Part shown: positions 1 to 11,969 of the stretch, in pieces | Position numbering within the stretch: the stretch's first letter is position 1 | How the letters are laid out: every line of letters starts with the position of its first letter | Notes under the pieces: generated by a model | What the model saw: the letters and a program-made list of their open reading frames with translations, nothing else | Database searches by the model: none | Told to the model about the DNA's origin: nothing | Assembly (NCBI GenBank): GCA_027596075.1 | Contig: JADGJC010000031.1 | Span: 1 to 64,000, forward strand | Direction of reading: 5' to 3' | Length of the DNA: 64,000 bases | Origin: Rhizophlyctis rosea | Lineage: Eukaryota > Chytridiomycota > Chytridiomycetes > Rhizophlyctidales > Rhizophlyctidaceae | Position numbers and translations under genes: made by a program

Positions 1-3000
1 CCCCACCACCCGCTCTCCCACCACCATCCTCCCGTCCCCTCTTCCCTCCAAACCCATCCAACCCACCCCCACCCCCAAACATCTCCCCAACCCTACCCGT
101 CCCCTCAAACCCCCCGCCCAACGCTCCCCCCGCGAGGGGACGCACTTAGCATAGGACCACCGAAACAGGCTCCGACAGCCATGGCGGGGTATCCCATTCT
201 TGCGATGTTGATGTTGGTTATTAGGTCTGAAATATGGTTCGTAAGTATACATGTCAAAATCATGACCCACGCCAAGACGAGAGGAGGAAAAAAGAAAACT
301 CACCCCCAATACTATTCCCCATAGCAAAAACCGTCAACCCCAACACACTCTCACTAATCCCCGCAATAAGCCCAACAGCTTCCAAAAGCCCCACAACCTC
401 GTTCGCAATCACTGATTCGTGGATGAAAAAGTGAGGGGCGGTTCAGTACAATTCCTGACAACGACACATTTATCCACTCCCTCTGGTTTTTTTTTTCTCA
501 CACACACACATACAGTCTCTCTCTCTACAACTTCCCATACCCAGCCACGAAAGAAAGAAAACTTACAATAAATCCAACACATAGATACTCCGAAGCCGAT
601 GACGGAAAGCACGCGGCCGTAGCGTATGGGGGGTACGGGGAGTTTGAATACTAGTCCTACGAGCGCGCATCCGACAGCGAGACAGATGAGCCAGACGGGG
701 ATGTGGAGGGGTGTGAGGGTGTTGCCTAGTGCTGTGGAGGGTCGACATTCAGCGCGGGAGAGGGGGATACAGTTAGATACCATGTCACGGATGTGAAACG
801 GGTAAGGGATGTATGTGGGGGGAAAGAGGAACTCACCACCAAAAGGTGTAAACCCGACAAAAACAGGTAAAACCAACGCTTGTAACGCCACCGTCTCTTT
901 CTTCATCGGTTCCCCAACAACACCCACACCGCCGCCCATATCATCCTCAACTTCATCTCCCTCCCCTGCATCACCCTCCTCCCCCTCCTCATCCTCCGTA
1001 GTCTCAAACCTCCCAAAATCCTCCTCACCCCCCTCACCAACCCTCTCCCTCTGCGCCGCCTCCTTCCTCCTCCGATTCCTCTCAAGCTCCATCTCCTCCC
1101 GATGCACAACAGGAATAGAAAGCGAAAGCAGAAACGTCACAGGACTCGTAACGATTTCCATCATTTTTTCCAGGATGGTGAGGGATCGCCATTCGCTCAG
1201 GAAGGGAAAGAGGTGGTATACATACACCCTCCACCGCTCCGGTTCCCGTCTGCCCCTTACCCATCTTCCCACCGACAACGACGGACTCCGCGCCCTACCC
1301 ATAGACTCACTCTCCGAACTCTCGTCCAACGCGAACGGTCCAGTAGGATGTCTCATCACCCCACCAGGACTAGAACTCTCCTCCCCACTCCCCACCCCCT
1401 CCCCCCCACCCGGCGTCGTCAAACCACCCCGCGAAATCCCCACAAGCGGCTCCGCAAACCGTCCAAAATAATCTTCCCTCTCCACTCCAACCGCAGGCGT
1501 CAACATCCCCACCACCGCCCGCGGACTAACGCCCTGTCGTTCCGATAGCGCTCTCTTAAGTGTCGACGGCCGGGGCGTAGGAAAAGGTGAGTGAGGGGAA
1601 TAATAACTGCTCAAACGTGTGGGAGGGAAATGCGGGTAAAAATCCGCGTCAAAGTCTTCTTCGTTTTGGACGTGGAGTGCGTCTGCTGTTGTGGGTGTGT
1701 GATGGGGGGATGAGGGGAGGAGGGCGTCTGTTTCGGTTTCGAAGAAGGGGGTGTGGGAGTGGGGGGTGTCATCTTCTATGTCTGAAGGGCCGACGTTTTT
1801 GTACAAGTATATGTGAGTAACGGAGAGAGAAAAAGGGACAAATATAACCCCCTTAATCTCCTCTTCTCCTATGGTGGACGAGCTTGAAACTCCAACCCCA
1901 CCCAACCACCCCGACCCCTAAAACGAACCCACACAACCTTCCCCCCTCAATACAACACACACCCCCTCTCACCTTCACTCCCTTCCCCCTCCTCAATCCT
2001 CTCAATCTGCTGCTGCGACACCCTCGCAGCCTTCTGCTTCCCATAAATCCACGCCCCAACAATAACAATCCCAACATAACACAAGTAATACACTATCAAC
2101 GCATAACTCTCCCAACTCGTTATCTTCCCATCCGCTGTGATGATGATGATGAACGTTATGGCGCCGATGAAGGAGACGACGTCCTGGGTGGGGGTGTGAG
2201 TAAGAAAAAGGTGATGTGTGGAGGGAGGGGGAGAGGTTTGATACGCTTACCCGTATGAATGGCCGCCGGGGCAATTTAAAAGGTGCGACGATGGCGACGG
2301 AACCGACGACGCACATGGTGATGAATGTTGCTGCTCCGAGGAGGGCGCCGAATCCGAGGCCTTCGGAGCCGCCGGTGAGGGCTGTGAAGGAGGAGAACAT
2401 GTCTGGTGCGCCGTTGCCTTTTGATCAAGGGGGTCAGTCAAGTTTGGATGTGATTGAACTTGTATGGCGGCGCACAAAATGTCACTCACCGAAAGCAGCT
2501 AGTGTGACACCTGCCACGGAATCAGAAAGCTCGAGCCATGCTGATATTGTGGATAGGTTTGGGCCTGGAGACGATGGTGATGGGTTTTCAAATTAGCGAT
2601 ATTATTTCTCTCTCCTCAATACACCTATTTCGCCCCGTCTCTTGCTTGCTACCATGCTCCGCAGACTCAGCGCTCCGCCTCAACGATCATTTCTACTTAC
2701 AAAAATAATCCCCACTAGTCCTTCCGAACAAATAGAAGATACAAATCAGCCAAGCGAGCTGGACTGGAAAAGGTAAGAACTTTAATCATTCGGGGGGTGG
2801 CGTCGCCCACTAATCGCAAAATTGCGTGCTCCTCATACCAGTAAGATGAACCCGATATTAGGGTGATTCGCCATGTTGCATTCGTAAAATTTGAGGTATG
2901 GGAGGAGGCCGGATTTTGCTTCTGGACAGTTGTCGAGGATGAATTGGCATTTTTCGGATTTGGGGAGGGTTGGGAGGATGTGGCACTGTGTGTTGTGTGT

Positions 3001-3499
3001 GTGAGTTTGGACCTGAAATATCATCAAAGAGCCCGCACGACAACGACACGGCCACAAAGCCAACCGAGAAGTCTCACCCATCCTTCCCGCCCTAAACCTC
3101 TCGCTTCACCTCACTACATCCACCATATGTCCCGCCCCAATCAGCACGCAGCACAAAAACCCCTAAGGCCCCAATGTCAACCAGTCTCGACAACCCAATC
3201 CAAACCTCCCCTCCCACCCCCCCCCCCCCTTCACCCCAAAACCAACCCAACCCACCTCAGCCCGCCCCCTCCTTGATCACCCACCGCACCCTTTCCTTTC
3301 CCAAAGAACATACCGCAGATTCATTGGCGTTTTCTCGGGGTGCCAGTCTGCGACTTCTTATAAGTCCGCGGTAAAGAAGAGAACTGGGTTGGTTAGTGTT
3401 GTGACTGGGTGGGGGATATTGGTTTCCCAAGGCGCTTGTGAGGAGCAAAAGCATGCACGCCCATAGTAAGACTGTTCGCCACCGTGTTGCTGGAGGCAT
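1..3499 (-). CDS. NCLX-type Na+/Ca2+ (cation/Ca2+) exchanger, 3' end off the left edge
   Basis: Membrane cation/Ca2+ antiporter of the NCLX/CCX branch of the CaCA superfamily, expected in a mitochondrial, vacuolar or ER membrane. Exons that close in phase: 3314-3499, 2839-3012, 2701-2758, 2490-2564, 2251-2417, 1973-2183, then a long loop exon (about 1880 down to 830), further exons, 304-411 and 146-226. The start at 3499 gives a signal-like N-terminus (MPPATRWRTVLLWACMLLL). The alpha-1 repeat is clear (SDSVAGVTLAAFGNGAPD, with FSSFTAL after it) and so is alpha-2 (SESVLGLTVFAMGNSIGD, then GACFGGPML). Between them lies a long Ser/Glu-rich cytoplasmic loop, with an ILEKMMEIVTSPVTFLL helix after it. 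The last visible exon ends at 146 with a donor, so the C-terminal helices lie outside the window. The boundaries of the loop exon near 1880 and of the exon near 560-720 are uncertain. Confidence 0.88.
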
Positions 3500-4247
3500 G
3501 GCGGCAAACTTCCCTGCCCCAGATTTGACCGAACTTGACAGCGGAGCGTGGGACAATGCCTACACCCGGATAAGGTGAAAGATAAAGCGACTTTAGCTTA
3601 GTCCCCGGGCCTTTGAGAACAACCGTCCCTACGTGTGTGTACTGCGCAAGTATTATGCGACGTAAACAAAGGGCTGGGGGTTGGGAATGTCGACGCGACG
3701 CGGTGGGACAAGGGGGTTGGAAAAGGGAGACCCACAGGAGGTCTGAGCCTGTTGCAGACAGTGACACCACCCGCCAAGAAGGAAGGTCTGTGGTTCAATA
3801 TAGTTTCCTATGCCTATGCACCCAACCAGTATGTAGGTAGTATGGATATGATACCAGCGGTTTCCAACAGCCGTTGGTTGGTTGAGAAGTGCAGAAAGTC
3901 TAAAAGGTTGTTGGGAAAGGGTGGTGGAGTGCGAGGTGAGTGAGTGCAAGGATGACGTGCGGAGTCCACGGTGGTGTGACCAGAGTCCAAGATGTTGGCG
4001 CGCTTTTATGGACAGCGAATGGTGGCACTGCGATTTCCAATTTGAGAAGGTGCCAATCTACTCCAAAAATGGTTACACTGTTCACAAGCCACATGGCAAC
4101 ATCACCTCTTGCCTCACCTCAAATTCTTCGCGTCAAGTTTTTTCCGCTCTCACTTCCATTCTCAAAGTCCATCCGCTCGCTTCACCGCCCATCCTTCTCC
4201 CTTCTGGACCCCAACCTATTCCCGCGCAAATTCTTGCTCAGCTCGTC
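3500..4247. other. Intergenic, divergent upstream region
   Basis: Between the start codons of the exchanger (-) and the dehydrogenase (+). Short open frames occur on both strands, but none has splice-consistent extension or a family motif. I see nothing else in it. Confidence 0.5.
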
Positions 4248-5894
4248 ATGTTTGTCTCCATAAAGGCGCGTGCGGCCTTATGTAGGCCCATGCTGCAGGT
4301 GAACCGATCATCACACACTCCTTGGCAAGGTCAAGTCCGCTGGAAATCAGCAAGAGCCTCGATCCTCAAGGAATACAGGAAGCACAACGCAAGAGTGAAC
4401 CTTGTCGGAAAACACGCTTTGGTTGTTGGTGAGTTGTCTCCCTCTCTCGGGACTCTTCTTGACTGCGACCCAGACTAATGTACTTTGTCCATAGGCGGCA
4501 CTCAAGGTACGGGAGTAGTGCCCGGAGCGCGCACGGTTTTCGCTTAGTAGTCACGAAGCGCACAGTATGTTGCGCAGCGCCAGATAGGCCAGCGAACCTG
4601 TCTTACCAGGCGCAGGCGGCGCACACTTCACTGGTGCCATACGTTTCACAGCACCAAAATACATGCACCAACCTCACCCACGTCGCCCCTTCCCATCCCC
4701 CACACAGGCATAGGCGAAGCAACAGCCCTCCAACTAGCATCCCTAGGCGCATCAGTAACAATAACAGGACGCAACAAAGACCGTGCAAATCGTGTCCTTC
4801 ATGAAATGCAGCAAAGTTCCCGCCCCTCCGATAATGCCCAATACAAATTTGAACAACTGGAAGTCACAAAGATGGATGATGTTAAGCAGTTTGCTAAAGG
4901 CTTTGCGGAGGAACATAGGGAGACGGGGTTGCAGACGCTGGTACTATGTGCTGGTGGGCTAAATTTTGGTGGGTAGTTTTGTTGTGGTTCTGTGTATTGT
5001 GTGTGGGGTTGTGTGTGTGTGTGGACATGCGTGGGTGGGAGGGTATTGATTGGTGGGTTGTGGTGAGGTGGATGTGCAATGCTTGGTAGTGCTGGGGAGA
5101 TGGGGTTAGACCAAACGGGCTAATATTCCCGACTTTAGTTCTATCTATCTTAAGGAGGGAAGGAATGGTGGTGAGATGGTGATTTTGGGAGGACGGGAGG
5201 GTTAAGCGGTTGTTGGGTGGGATCAGACTAACATTGGAAATCCACCATCACAGGCCCCCGCCGCGAAACCCCCGAAGGCATCGAAAAAACATTCGCAATG
5301 AACGTCCTCTCCCGCTTCCTCCTAACATACTACCTCCAACCCGCCCTCAGCAAAAACAAAGAAGGCCGCGTCATCAACGTCCTCGGTGCAGGAAACGGAG
5401 GCCCAATAAATCTCTACGACCTTGAACTGAAAAAGGGATTTTCATTCATTCGTGCTGCGGCGTTCCATTCTACTATCACGGATTTGTTGACAAAGGTAAG
5501 AACAACCATCCCACCATGTCTTCCCATTGCAAGCCGCCCCGCGCCCCCTTTCTAAACTCCTCTCCCCCAGGAATTCGCCCAACGCAACCCCTCCACAACA
5601 TACCACCACATATTCCCCGGCATCGTCGCCACCAACGGTTTAGCGAACAATAACTTCCCCTCCCCGCTCGTCTTCCTCGCCTCCCTCGTAACACCCTACA
5701 TCGCTATCCCACCCTCAGACGTCGCGGAGGTGTTAACCTACATCGCCACAGCCGAAGAATACGGATTGAAGAAGAGTGGGGGCTTGTGGGGACCGTCAGG
5801 GAAGAAAGTACCTGTTAGTAGGTATTTGGAGCAGGAGGTTAATGGGCCGGTTGTGTGGAGGTATTGTTTGGAGAGGGGGGGTGTTGTTGAGTAG
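4248..5894 (+). CDS. Short-chain dehydrogenase/reductase
   Basis: NAD(P)-dependent oxidoreductase of the SDR superfamily; substrate unknown. Exons: 4248-4487 region, 4495-4506, 4708-4968, 5254-5495 and 5571-5894, all phases closing. The nucleotide-binding Rossmann motif GGTQGIGEA is split by a 12-base microexon (4495-4506) that encodes its centre. Later come LVLCAGGLNFG and an FAMNVLSRFLLTYYL stretch, the usual position of the NxxS-type core helix. The classical YxxxK is not obvious: the expected place reads near LKKGFSFIRAAAFHS, so this may be a divergent or atypical SDR. The N-terminus (MFVSIKARAALCRPMLQ) is basic and could be a mitochondrial presequence. The start at 4248 is the best ATG, but an upstream exon cannot be excluded. 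Confidence 0.8.
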
Positions 5895-6486
5895 GTGGCG
5901 GTTTGAAAGGGGTGGCGGGGGTGGTTGTACCGGGGGGAGGGGGTAGAGAGTGCGTGTTGTATATAGTGGTTGGGATTGAGTATTGTGATTGAATAAATTC
6001 CAGGAAAAGGGGATAATAATATTTGACGGAGGGTTGCATATTTCCGGATGGATTTTTAGGGGTGTTGGGGAAACATGGAATCACATATCGAAGGGGAAGT
6101 GAATTTTGAGGTACCTGTGTGACCCAGATTCCTTGGGCAGCTTTCGTTGTTGCCAACTTGCGAAGAGTGTATGTAGTTGTCTGAGAATGTTGATGTGAAA
6201 ACGGGGAAAGAGTAATAGCGGGTTTTTGATCTGTTCGTTTATTCATTGGTATTGGATATGAAATTGCTTGCTCGATCACATCCAAATTGATCATCTGGCC
6301 ATAACACCGGGCGCTAGTGGAATTCCATTCTGTTGGTATTCATTTGGAAACTCTGCTTTTGCAGAAAACAGCGAAGAAGCAAAAAACCCTAGCTAAAACC
6401 TAGCCTACTGTACCACAAATATATACAAAGAGAAAAGCAACCCAGAAAAAACATGCAATGCAGAACCCCACTCCAACCCCACACCA
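5895..6486. other. Convergent 3' region
   Basis: Lies between the stop codons of the dehydrogenase (+) and the catalase (-). A/T-richer, with no supportable gene. Confidence 0.5.
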
Positions 6487-9321
6487 CTACGCAACAATCT
6501 TCTTCGCCAATGGCTCACGATCCCAACACCTATGCTTAGCAATACTCTTCACAAACGCATCCACAAAGCCCGTCGCCGGCGCCGTCGGGTCCGCAAGAGC
6601 CTTGGACACCAACCCCTCCACCTGCCCAACAACCGAACTGGCAACCTTGCCCGCAGCCCCCGTACCACCACCACTAAAACTCCCACTGGTAACAACACCC
6701 AAATCCTCCACAAACGGTGCAGAAGCGTCACCGGCGATGGAGATCTTGACAGCTGGGAGAGCGGCTTTACGGAGAAGGTCGACACCCTCGTTGACGGCTC
6801 CGACAGTTTTGAGGTGCTTGAATGCCTCCGCGATGATGAGGACGTAGTTGGCGTCTTCGACCATGTGTTGGACGGCTTTGGCGCCGCCAGGGACGAAGAT
6901 GGCGTCGAAGAGGACGCTGCGGGTTGCTGTGACCGTAAAGTCGGGTATGACGGTTGCGCCCGATGCGTCAGGTACGGGACTAGCGTTCTCCGAGACGTAG
7001 AAGGGCAGACCACCCGCGCTCGCAATAGCGGCATGGACCGTCAAAGCGGAGGAATCGAAACCGGGCGCGACGAGGATAGCGACTTTACGCCCCTTGATGG
7101 TGTTGCCCGGCAGACCGCGGATGACGGAGAGGTTTGGAGAGACTTTGACTCCTGCGCCGCGTTCGTCGATTTGGGCGGGGGCGGCGGGGGCGGTGGCGCC
7201 GATGTTGACGGCGAGTTGGGAGGCGAGGTGGAAGTCGACGTTGTTGTAGAGGTCGACGACGCGTTGGCGGATGGCGAGGGAGGAGCATTTTTGGAGTTCG
7301 AAGGAGGTGGCGTTGAGGATGTGTTGTTTTTCGGTTTCGGTCATTGAGTTGTAGAAGAGGCGGGCTTGGGAGAAGTGGTCGGAGAAGCCGCCGGGTTTCT
7401 TTTCGGTTTTGGTGCCGGAGACGGGGACGGGGTGGTGCCGGTAGCCGAGGGGGTTGAGGGCGGGACAGCCGGAGGCGAGACTGTTGGGTTGATAGGAGAC
7501 GCGGCCTTTGTAGATGGCCAGGCGGGAGGCACCGCCGCGGAGGTGGTTGAAGACGGGGCAGACGGGACGGTTGATGGGAAGCTCTTGGAAGTTGGGGCCG
7601 AGGCGGTGGAATTGGGTGTCGGTGTAGGAGAAGAGACGGCCTTGCAAGAGCGGGTCCTCGGAGACGTCGATACCGGGGACGACATTGCCCGGGTGAAGAG
7701 CGATTTGTTCGGTCTCGGGGAAGAACTCGTCCACGTTCTTGTTGAGGGTGATCTTACCGACGTACTTGACGGGCACGAGCTCCTCGGGGATGATCTTGGT
7801 CGCGTCGAGGATATCAAATGGCAAGGTGGCGGCAGTCGCTTCATCGACAATCTGATTGGTGCATGCAAAAGGTTAGTAAATCAAACTCTAAAAAGACACA
7901 TGCGGTTCTTGCATAATCAGCCACATCCTCACCTGCAAACCAAACTCATACTCCGGGTAGTCTCCACTCTCAATGCTCATCCACAAGTCCCTTCTGTGGA
8001 AGTCCGGGTCGGCACCCTGGATCTTGACAGCCTCATCCCACACCAGGCTGGCAGTTCCCAGCACCGGCCGGATATGGAATTTGACAAAGTGAGCAACGCC
8101 CTGTTCGTTGACGAGGCGGAAGGTGTGCACACCGAACCCGTTCATGTTGCGGAAGGATCGGGGGATGGTACGGTCGGACATGATCCACATGAGCATGTGG
8201 GTTGATTCGGGGGTGAGGGTGACAAAATCCCAGAAGGTGTCGTGGGCAGTCTGGGAATTGTATGTAAGTCATTTGATTTAATCCCAAAAGTGAATGTCAA
8301 CATTGAATAACTCACCTGCGCCTGAGGAATCTCATTGTGGGGTTCGGGCTTGATAGAGTGAACCAAGTCCGGGAACTTGACGGCGTCTTGGATGAAGAAG
8401 ACGGGAATGTTGTTTCCGACCAAATCCCAATTGCCTTCCTCAGTGAAGAATTTGATGGCAAAGCCACGGACATCACGGACGGTGTCAGCACTCCCCTATG
8501 TGATTTGATGATTTTCTTCAGTTCCCTCTGTCATTGATATGACTGCCTACACGCAAAGACTTACCCTGAATCCAGCAACAGTAGAGAAGCGGATGAAAAG
8601 CGGAGTCTTCTTGCTGGTGTCAGTCAAGATCTTTGCGCGCGTGTATTGGGATTGGTCTTCGTAGAGCTGTCATTTGAATGTGACAACAAAGACGGTGAGA
8701 AATACGCTCCACATTATGGTAATCAAGTGCCCTTCGCCGTCTTCTCGCTTTGGAGCTTCATCCGCCTCCGCCTGACCGCCCTGATTCCCGTGGAAAATAA
8801 ACTGTGCTACGCACGAGCCAGGCTCGTAATCCATTTGCTCCCGGTCACTAGCATACCAGACCACGCCGATGACTCTCCAACCATGCCTTCGGCATATCTT
8901 CCCACACCACCACGCAATTCGCCCAATCCACCCGCCCACACATCACCCACCCACACCACGCTCCTCGCATAAAATCACCCATACCCACCTCAAAAACACC
9001 ATGCGCGCCGAAACCCCTCGCATGCACAACTCTCTCCGGAATCCTCTCCCGATCGAAATGGGCCATCTTATCCCTGAACTGGAAGTCCTCGATCAACGTC
9101 GGACCCCTCTCGCCCGCCTTCAAGGAGTTGTCATCTTCCGCGATGGGCACGCCAGCCTCGGTTGTCAAGTGAGTGTTGTCGATTGTGCGGGTTTGGTGTT
9201 GGAGTTGGGTGTCCTTTGGTGTTACGCCCACGCCGAGGGCTGTTTTGAGGTTTGATGTTGCGGAGAGGGCGATGTTGGCGGCGGAGCGGAGGACGCCTGG
9301 TTGTTGGGCTTCGGCGGACAT
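6487..9321 (-). CDS. Large-subunit (clade 2) heme catalase
   Basis: Converts hydrogen peroxide to water and oxygen. Five exons (8989-9321, 8565-8666, 8316-8495, 7933-8250, 6487-7851) give 765 residues with every phase closing, typical of large catalases such as Neurospora CAT-1/CAT-3 and E. coli KatE. Visible residues: distal His near residue 100 in [12 protein letters not shown], catalytic Asn near 173 in [13 protein letters not shown], and the heme-ligating Tyr near 387 in [10 protein letters not shown]. The C-terminal part from about residue 560 ([21 protein letters not shown]-like [10 protein letters not shown]) is the flavodoxin/PfpI-like domain that distinguishes this clade. No secretion signal is evident (starts [11 protein letters not shown]), so probably cytosolic or conidial/spore type. 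The first intron is long (about 320 bases) against 70-90 for the others. ATG at 9319-9321. Confidence 0.96.
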
Positions 9322-11360
9322 TGTGGATGTGTTTTGAGTGTTTCAGGGAGGGTGTGTGTGGGGTGTTTGAAGTGTCAGTATGATTTGAAAATGGAGGAAG
9401 TAGATGGTGTTCCTTCTTTGTGAAGATAGTATGTGAAAATCGAGAGCGTGGGAAAATGTATGAGGGAATGCGGGATGCAGTTGACTTTTGACAGGTTTTG
9501 AGGAGTGTTGCCGCGGGGGGATACCCTTTATGCAATTCCCAGCTGATGACCTGCCATGAGACCCAGTGATGAGCCTCCCTGAACCATGACCATGAATATG
9601 CATCATGATGTCATGTCTCATCGGCTAATTAACAATCAGGGTCCAGTCTTGCACGGCGAACAACGTGGCTGCGCATCGCGTCTGGGTCGGGGGCGAGCCC
9701 CAAGAACCAGGGCCCCCAAGCCACATGAACCAAAACGCGTCCATGACGCGTCAAGCTGATGCAACAGAGTTGTGGATTCATGCGCTAGCATTCGCGCTAC
9801 CAACATCAGACAAGGCGGCGGAAAAAAGTCTGCCCCAATCGCGGCTGTTGTTTGGACGGGTCGCCAAAAACTTTATGCTTCTGAAGTTTCTAAGTCAACG
9901 CAATCACACTCAGATTTGGCGTCAACCGTACTACGACCTTCGGGAAAGGAGAACCGGGCTCATTCAAGGAGTGAACACACCAACTGCGTGCCACTTGAGG
10001 AAGACAAGACCGTCTTCAAGGGAAAATTCAACTAGGTCCACTCTTCCATTTACACCATTTCTAATATCGAGCAAAGACAGGGATCATCTCCGCAGCATTG
10101 ACAGCCCCATTCGACCGGCCGCCGCTCTCTTCTCCAAATGCAAAAACTTCATAACATTGATTAACGCATTCCGCACGGTTTCGGAAGAGGTTTTGGGCAG
10201 GAAATCGCATATGAGCGGGGAAGGGATGGGGGAGTACCACGGGATGCTCAACCCATCGGCATCATTGTATTGTCTCATCCCGACGAAACACGATTTTAGC
10301 ATCTATTATTCATCACCTGATAATGAAGGGCACCCCACGCCACGGCGTCGTTGCACCCTGTCGGCCCAACAGCGGAAGGTCTCAATCTTCATAATACTCA
10401 GAATCTCTCAACTCCTCTTACCAAATCCTTGATGTTTCAAATTTTTACCTTTGCACCTTTTCTGCCCATCTCCCCATTCCATGTCAAAGAAGCCGCTCAA
10501 GCTCGCTTGTGGGAGTCTCGAGTAGATTTCTTGTTCTCGTTTTGTTCTCGTTTTCGAGTGCACATGACCCTTCGACACCAGTTATGGTAGCATTATCACT
10601 TGCAAGCAAGTGTCGGTCTTCGAAATCGTTTGAGCTTGCGTAAAGTAGTTCTCTCTGCACCCTGAGATCATATTTTGCTTCTTCCTCCGGAAACGGGACA
10701 CAGTGGGCGGCCTGCATGGCACTCAATCAGGCGCTTGCTGGAGATGTATGTGGTATCCTTGCCGTTCCGCAAGAGATGATACACCTCAGAGGATGTAGGC
10801 CAACATTGACAGTGACATTCGCTTTGGTGCACAGGTGGAGCTCGTAGTTGCACCAGATATGCGTGAGACAAATTGAGACCACAAAGCATGCAGTTGTTGT
10901 CGCGACGGACGGACAGATGCATACGGTTAAGATTCTCGATTCGGAGGAGATGAGTAATTCCATGGGATAAGGATCAGGAGAACACAATGATGGAGATCAT
11001 GTCCGTAACCCTTGTTTGTAAGCTACGGATGCAATTGTGGTTCTTCCATGATGCAGCAGGAAGAACAAAATCAATCCCGACAGGTGCTTGAGGCTTTTTC
11101 GTGTTCAAAAGCCGAGGAGATGGCATCGATGATGTCGGGCGTTTACATTGACATGAGTGACTGAACGGACTGATGAACCAGGATTAGCCCGTCCGCCCTA
11201 CGGTTCAGATCTCAATGCTTAGCAAAGTGGCAGAGGGATGCGGCTTTCTTTGTTGACTTTGAATATCGGAAGAATCTGGATGCAGGTAGATTTGTGCATG
11301 GTATGATGTGATGCCTTCGCATATGTCGCCTGTGGAGGAGCTGGATATCTTATTTGATTT
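9322..11360. other. Gene-poor stretch with an HNH-like remnant
   Basis: About 2 kb with no confident gene. The 255-residue plus-strand frame here lacks an ATG. On the minus strand near 10480-10990, two overlapping frames contain Cys/His motifs loosely reminiscent of fungal HNH nucleases; see findings. Confidence 0.4.
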
Positions 11361-11969
11361 TCAATAAGGATATTCAATCCTGGATGAGTTGCTGATGGCG
11401 AGTGAGATTTTTGTCGTCGTCATAGTCTCTCTTGCGTCGCTTGTCGCGTCTGTTGGCACGTCGGTACTGGTGGGGGTGATGGTAGTGGGAGAGTCTGCAG
11501 TGGAAGTGACGGGCGGTGTCGGTTCGGCCCGTCGAGGTGCAGACGGTATCACCGCTGACTGATTCTGCAGCGCATCAAGTGTACTAAAGCCAAGAATGAA
11601 AGTGTGGAGAAAGGATCAATATCCAAAGCGGAGGGAGAGTTTCTATTTTTCACTACGCGCAGTGCGTTTCACGTTTCCAAGTTCAATATCGATGATGTTT
11701 GAAAACGGCGAGTCCCTTGCGGGTTCGAGTTTTCATTCACCTGAACACTCTAGGGTTCCGAATCCATTCACTTACTACCTTTCCACAGCCTGTCTCATAT
11801 TGTATTTGACTTGTCTGAGGGCTACTCCCACATGATGCCTAAGCTTCAGCAGGAACGGGTTGATAAGTATTGACCCAAACACACTCCAAATGGCCCTCAT
11901 GGAAAGTAAGGAAGATACGTTGCCCACCTGTTCAGAGAGTGCACTTGCACAACATGACGGCTCAGACAT
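11361..11969 (-). CDS. Small unknown protein with a hydrophobic segment and Thr/Pro-rich tail
   Basis: Not recognised. Two exons (11779-11969 and 11361-11583) join in phase across a 195-base GT-AG intron, giving 137 residues. The start ATG at 11967-11969 has a good context (TCACC before it). Residues about 24-42 (RAIWSVFGSILINPFLLKL) form a possible membrane or amphipathic helix, followed by a basic stretch; the second exon is Ser/Thr/Pro-rich low complexity. It is isolated, with more than 1.8 kb of empty sequence on either side. It could be a lineage-specific protein; RNA evidence would be needed to be sure it is expressed. Confidence 0.5.

Noticed and set aside
809..1471. 220-residue plus-strand frame
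   Set aside because: Shadow of the acidic/Ser-rich exchanger loop exon on the other strand; low-complexity Pro/Ser sequence.
2654..2773. Plus-strand frame starting MLRRLSAPPQRSF, mitochondrial-leader-like, ending at a good GTAAG donor
   Set aside because: It lies antisense to an exchanger exon (2701-2758) whose phase and sequence are fixed by its neighbours; no continuing plus exon was found.
9665..10432. 255-residue plus-strand frame
   Set aside because: Begins with GTG, has no ATG near its start, no motif and no splice extension.
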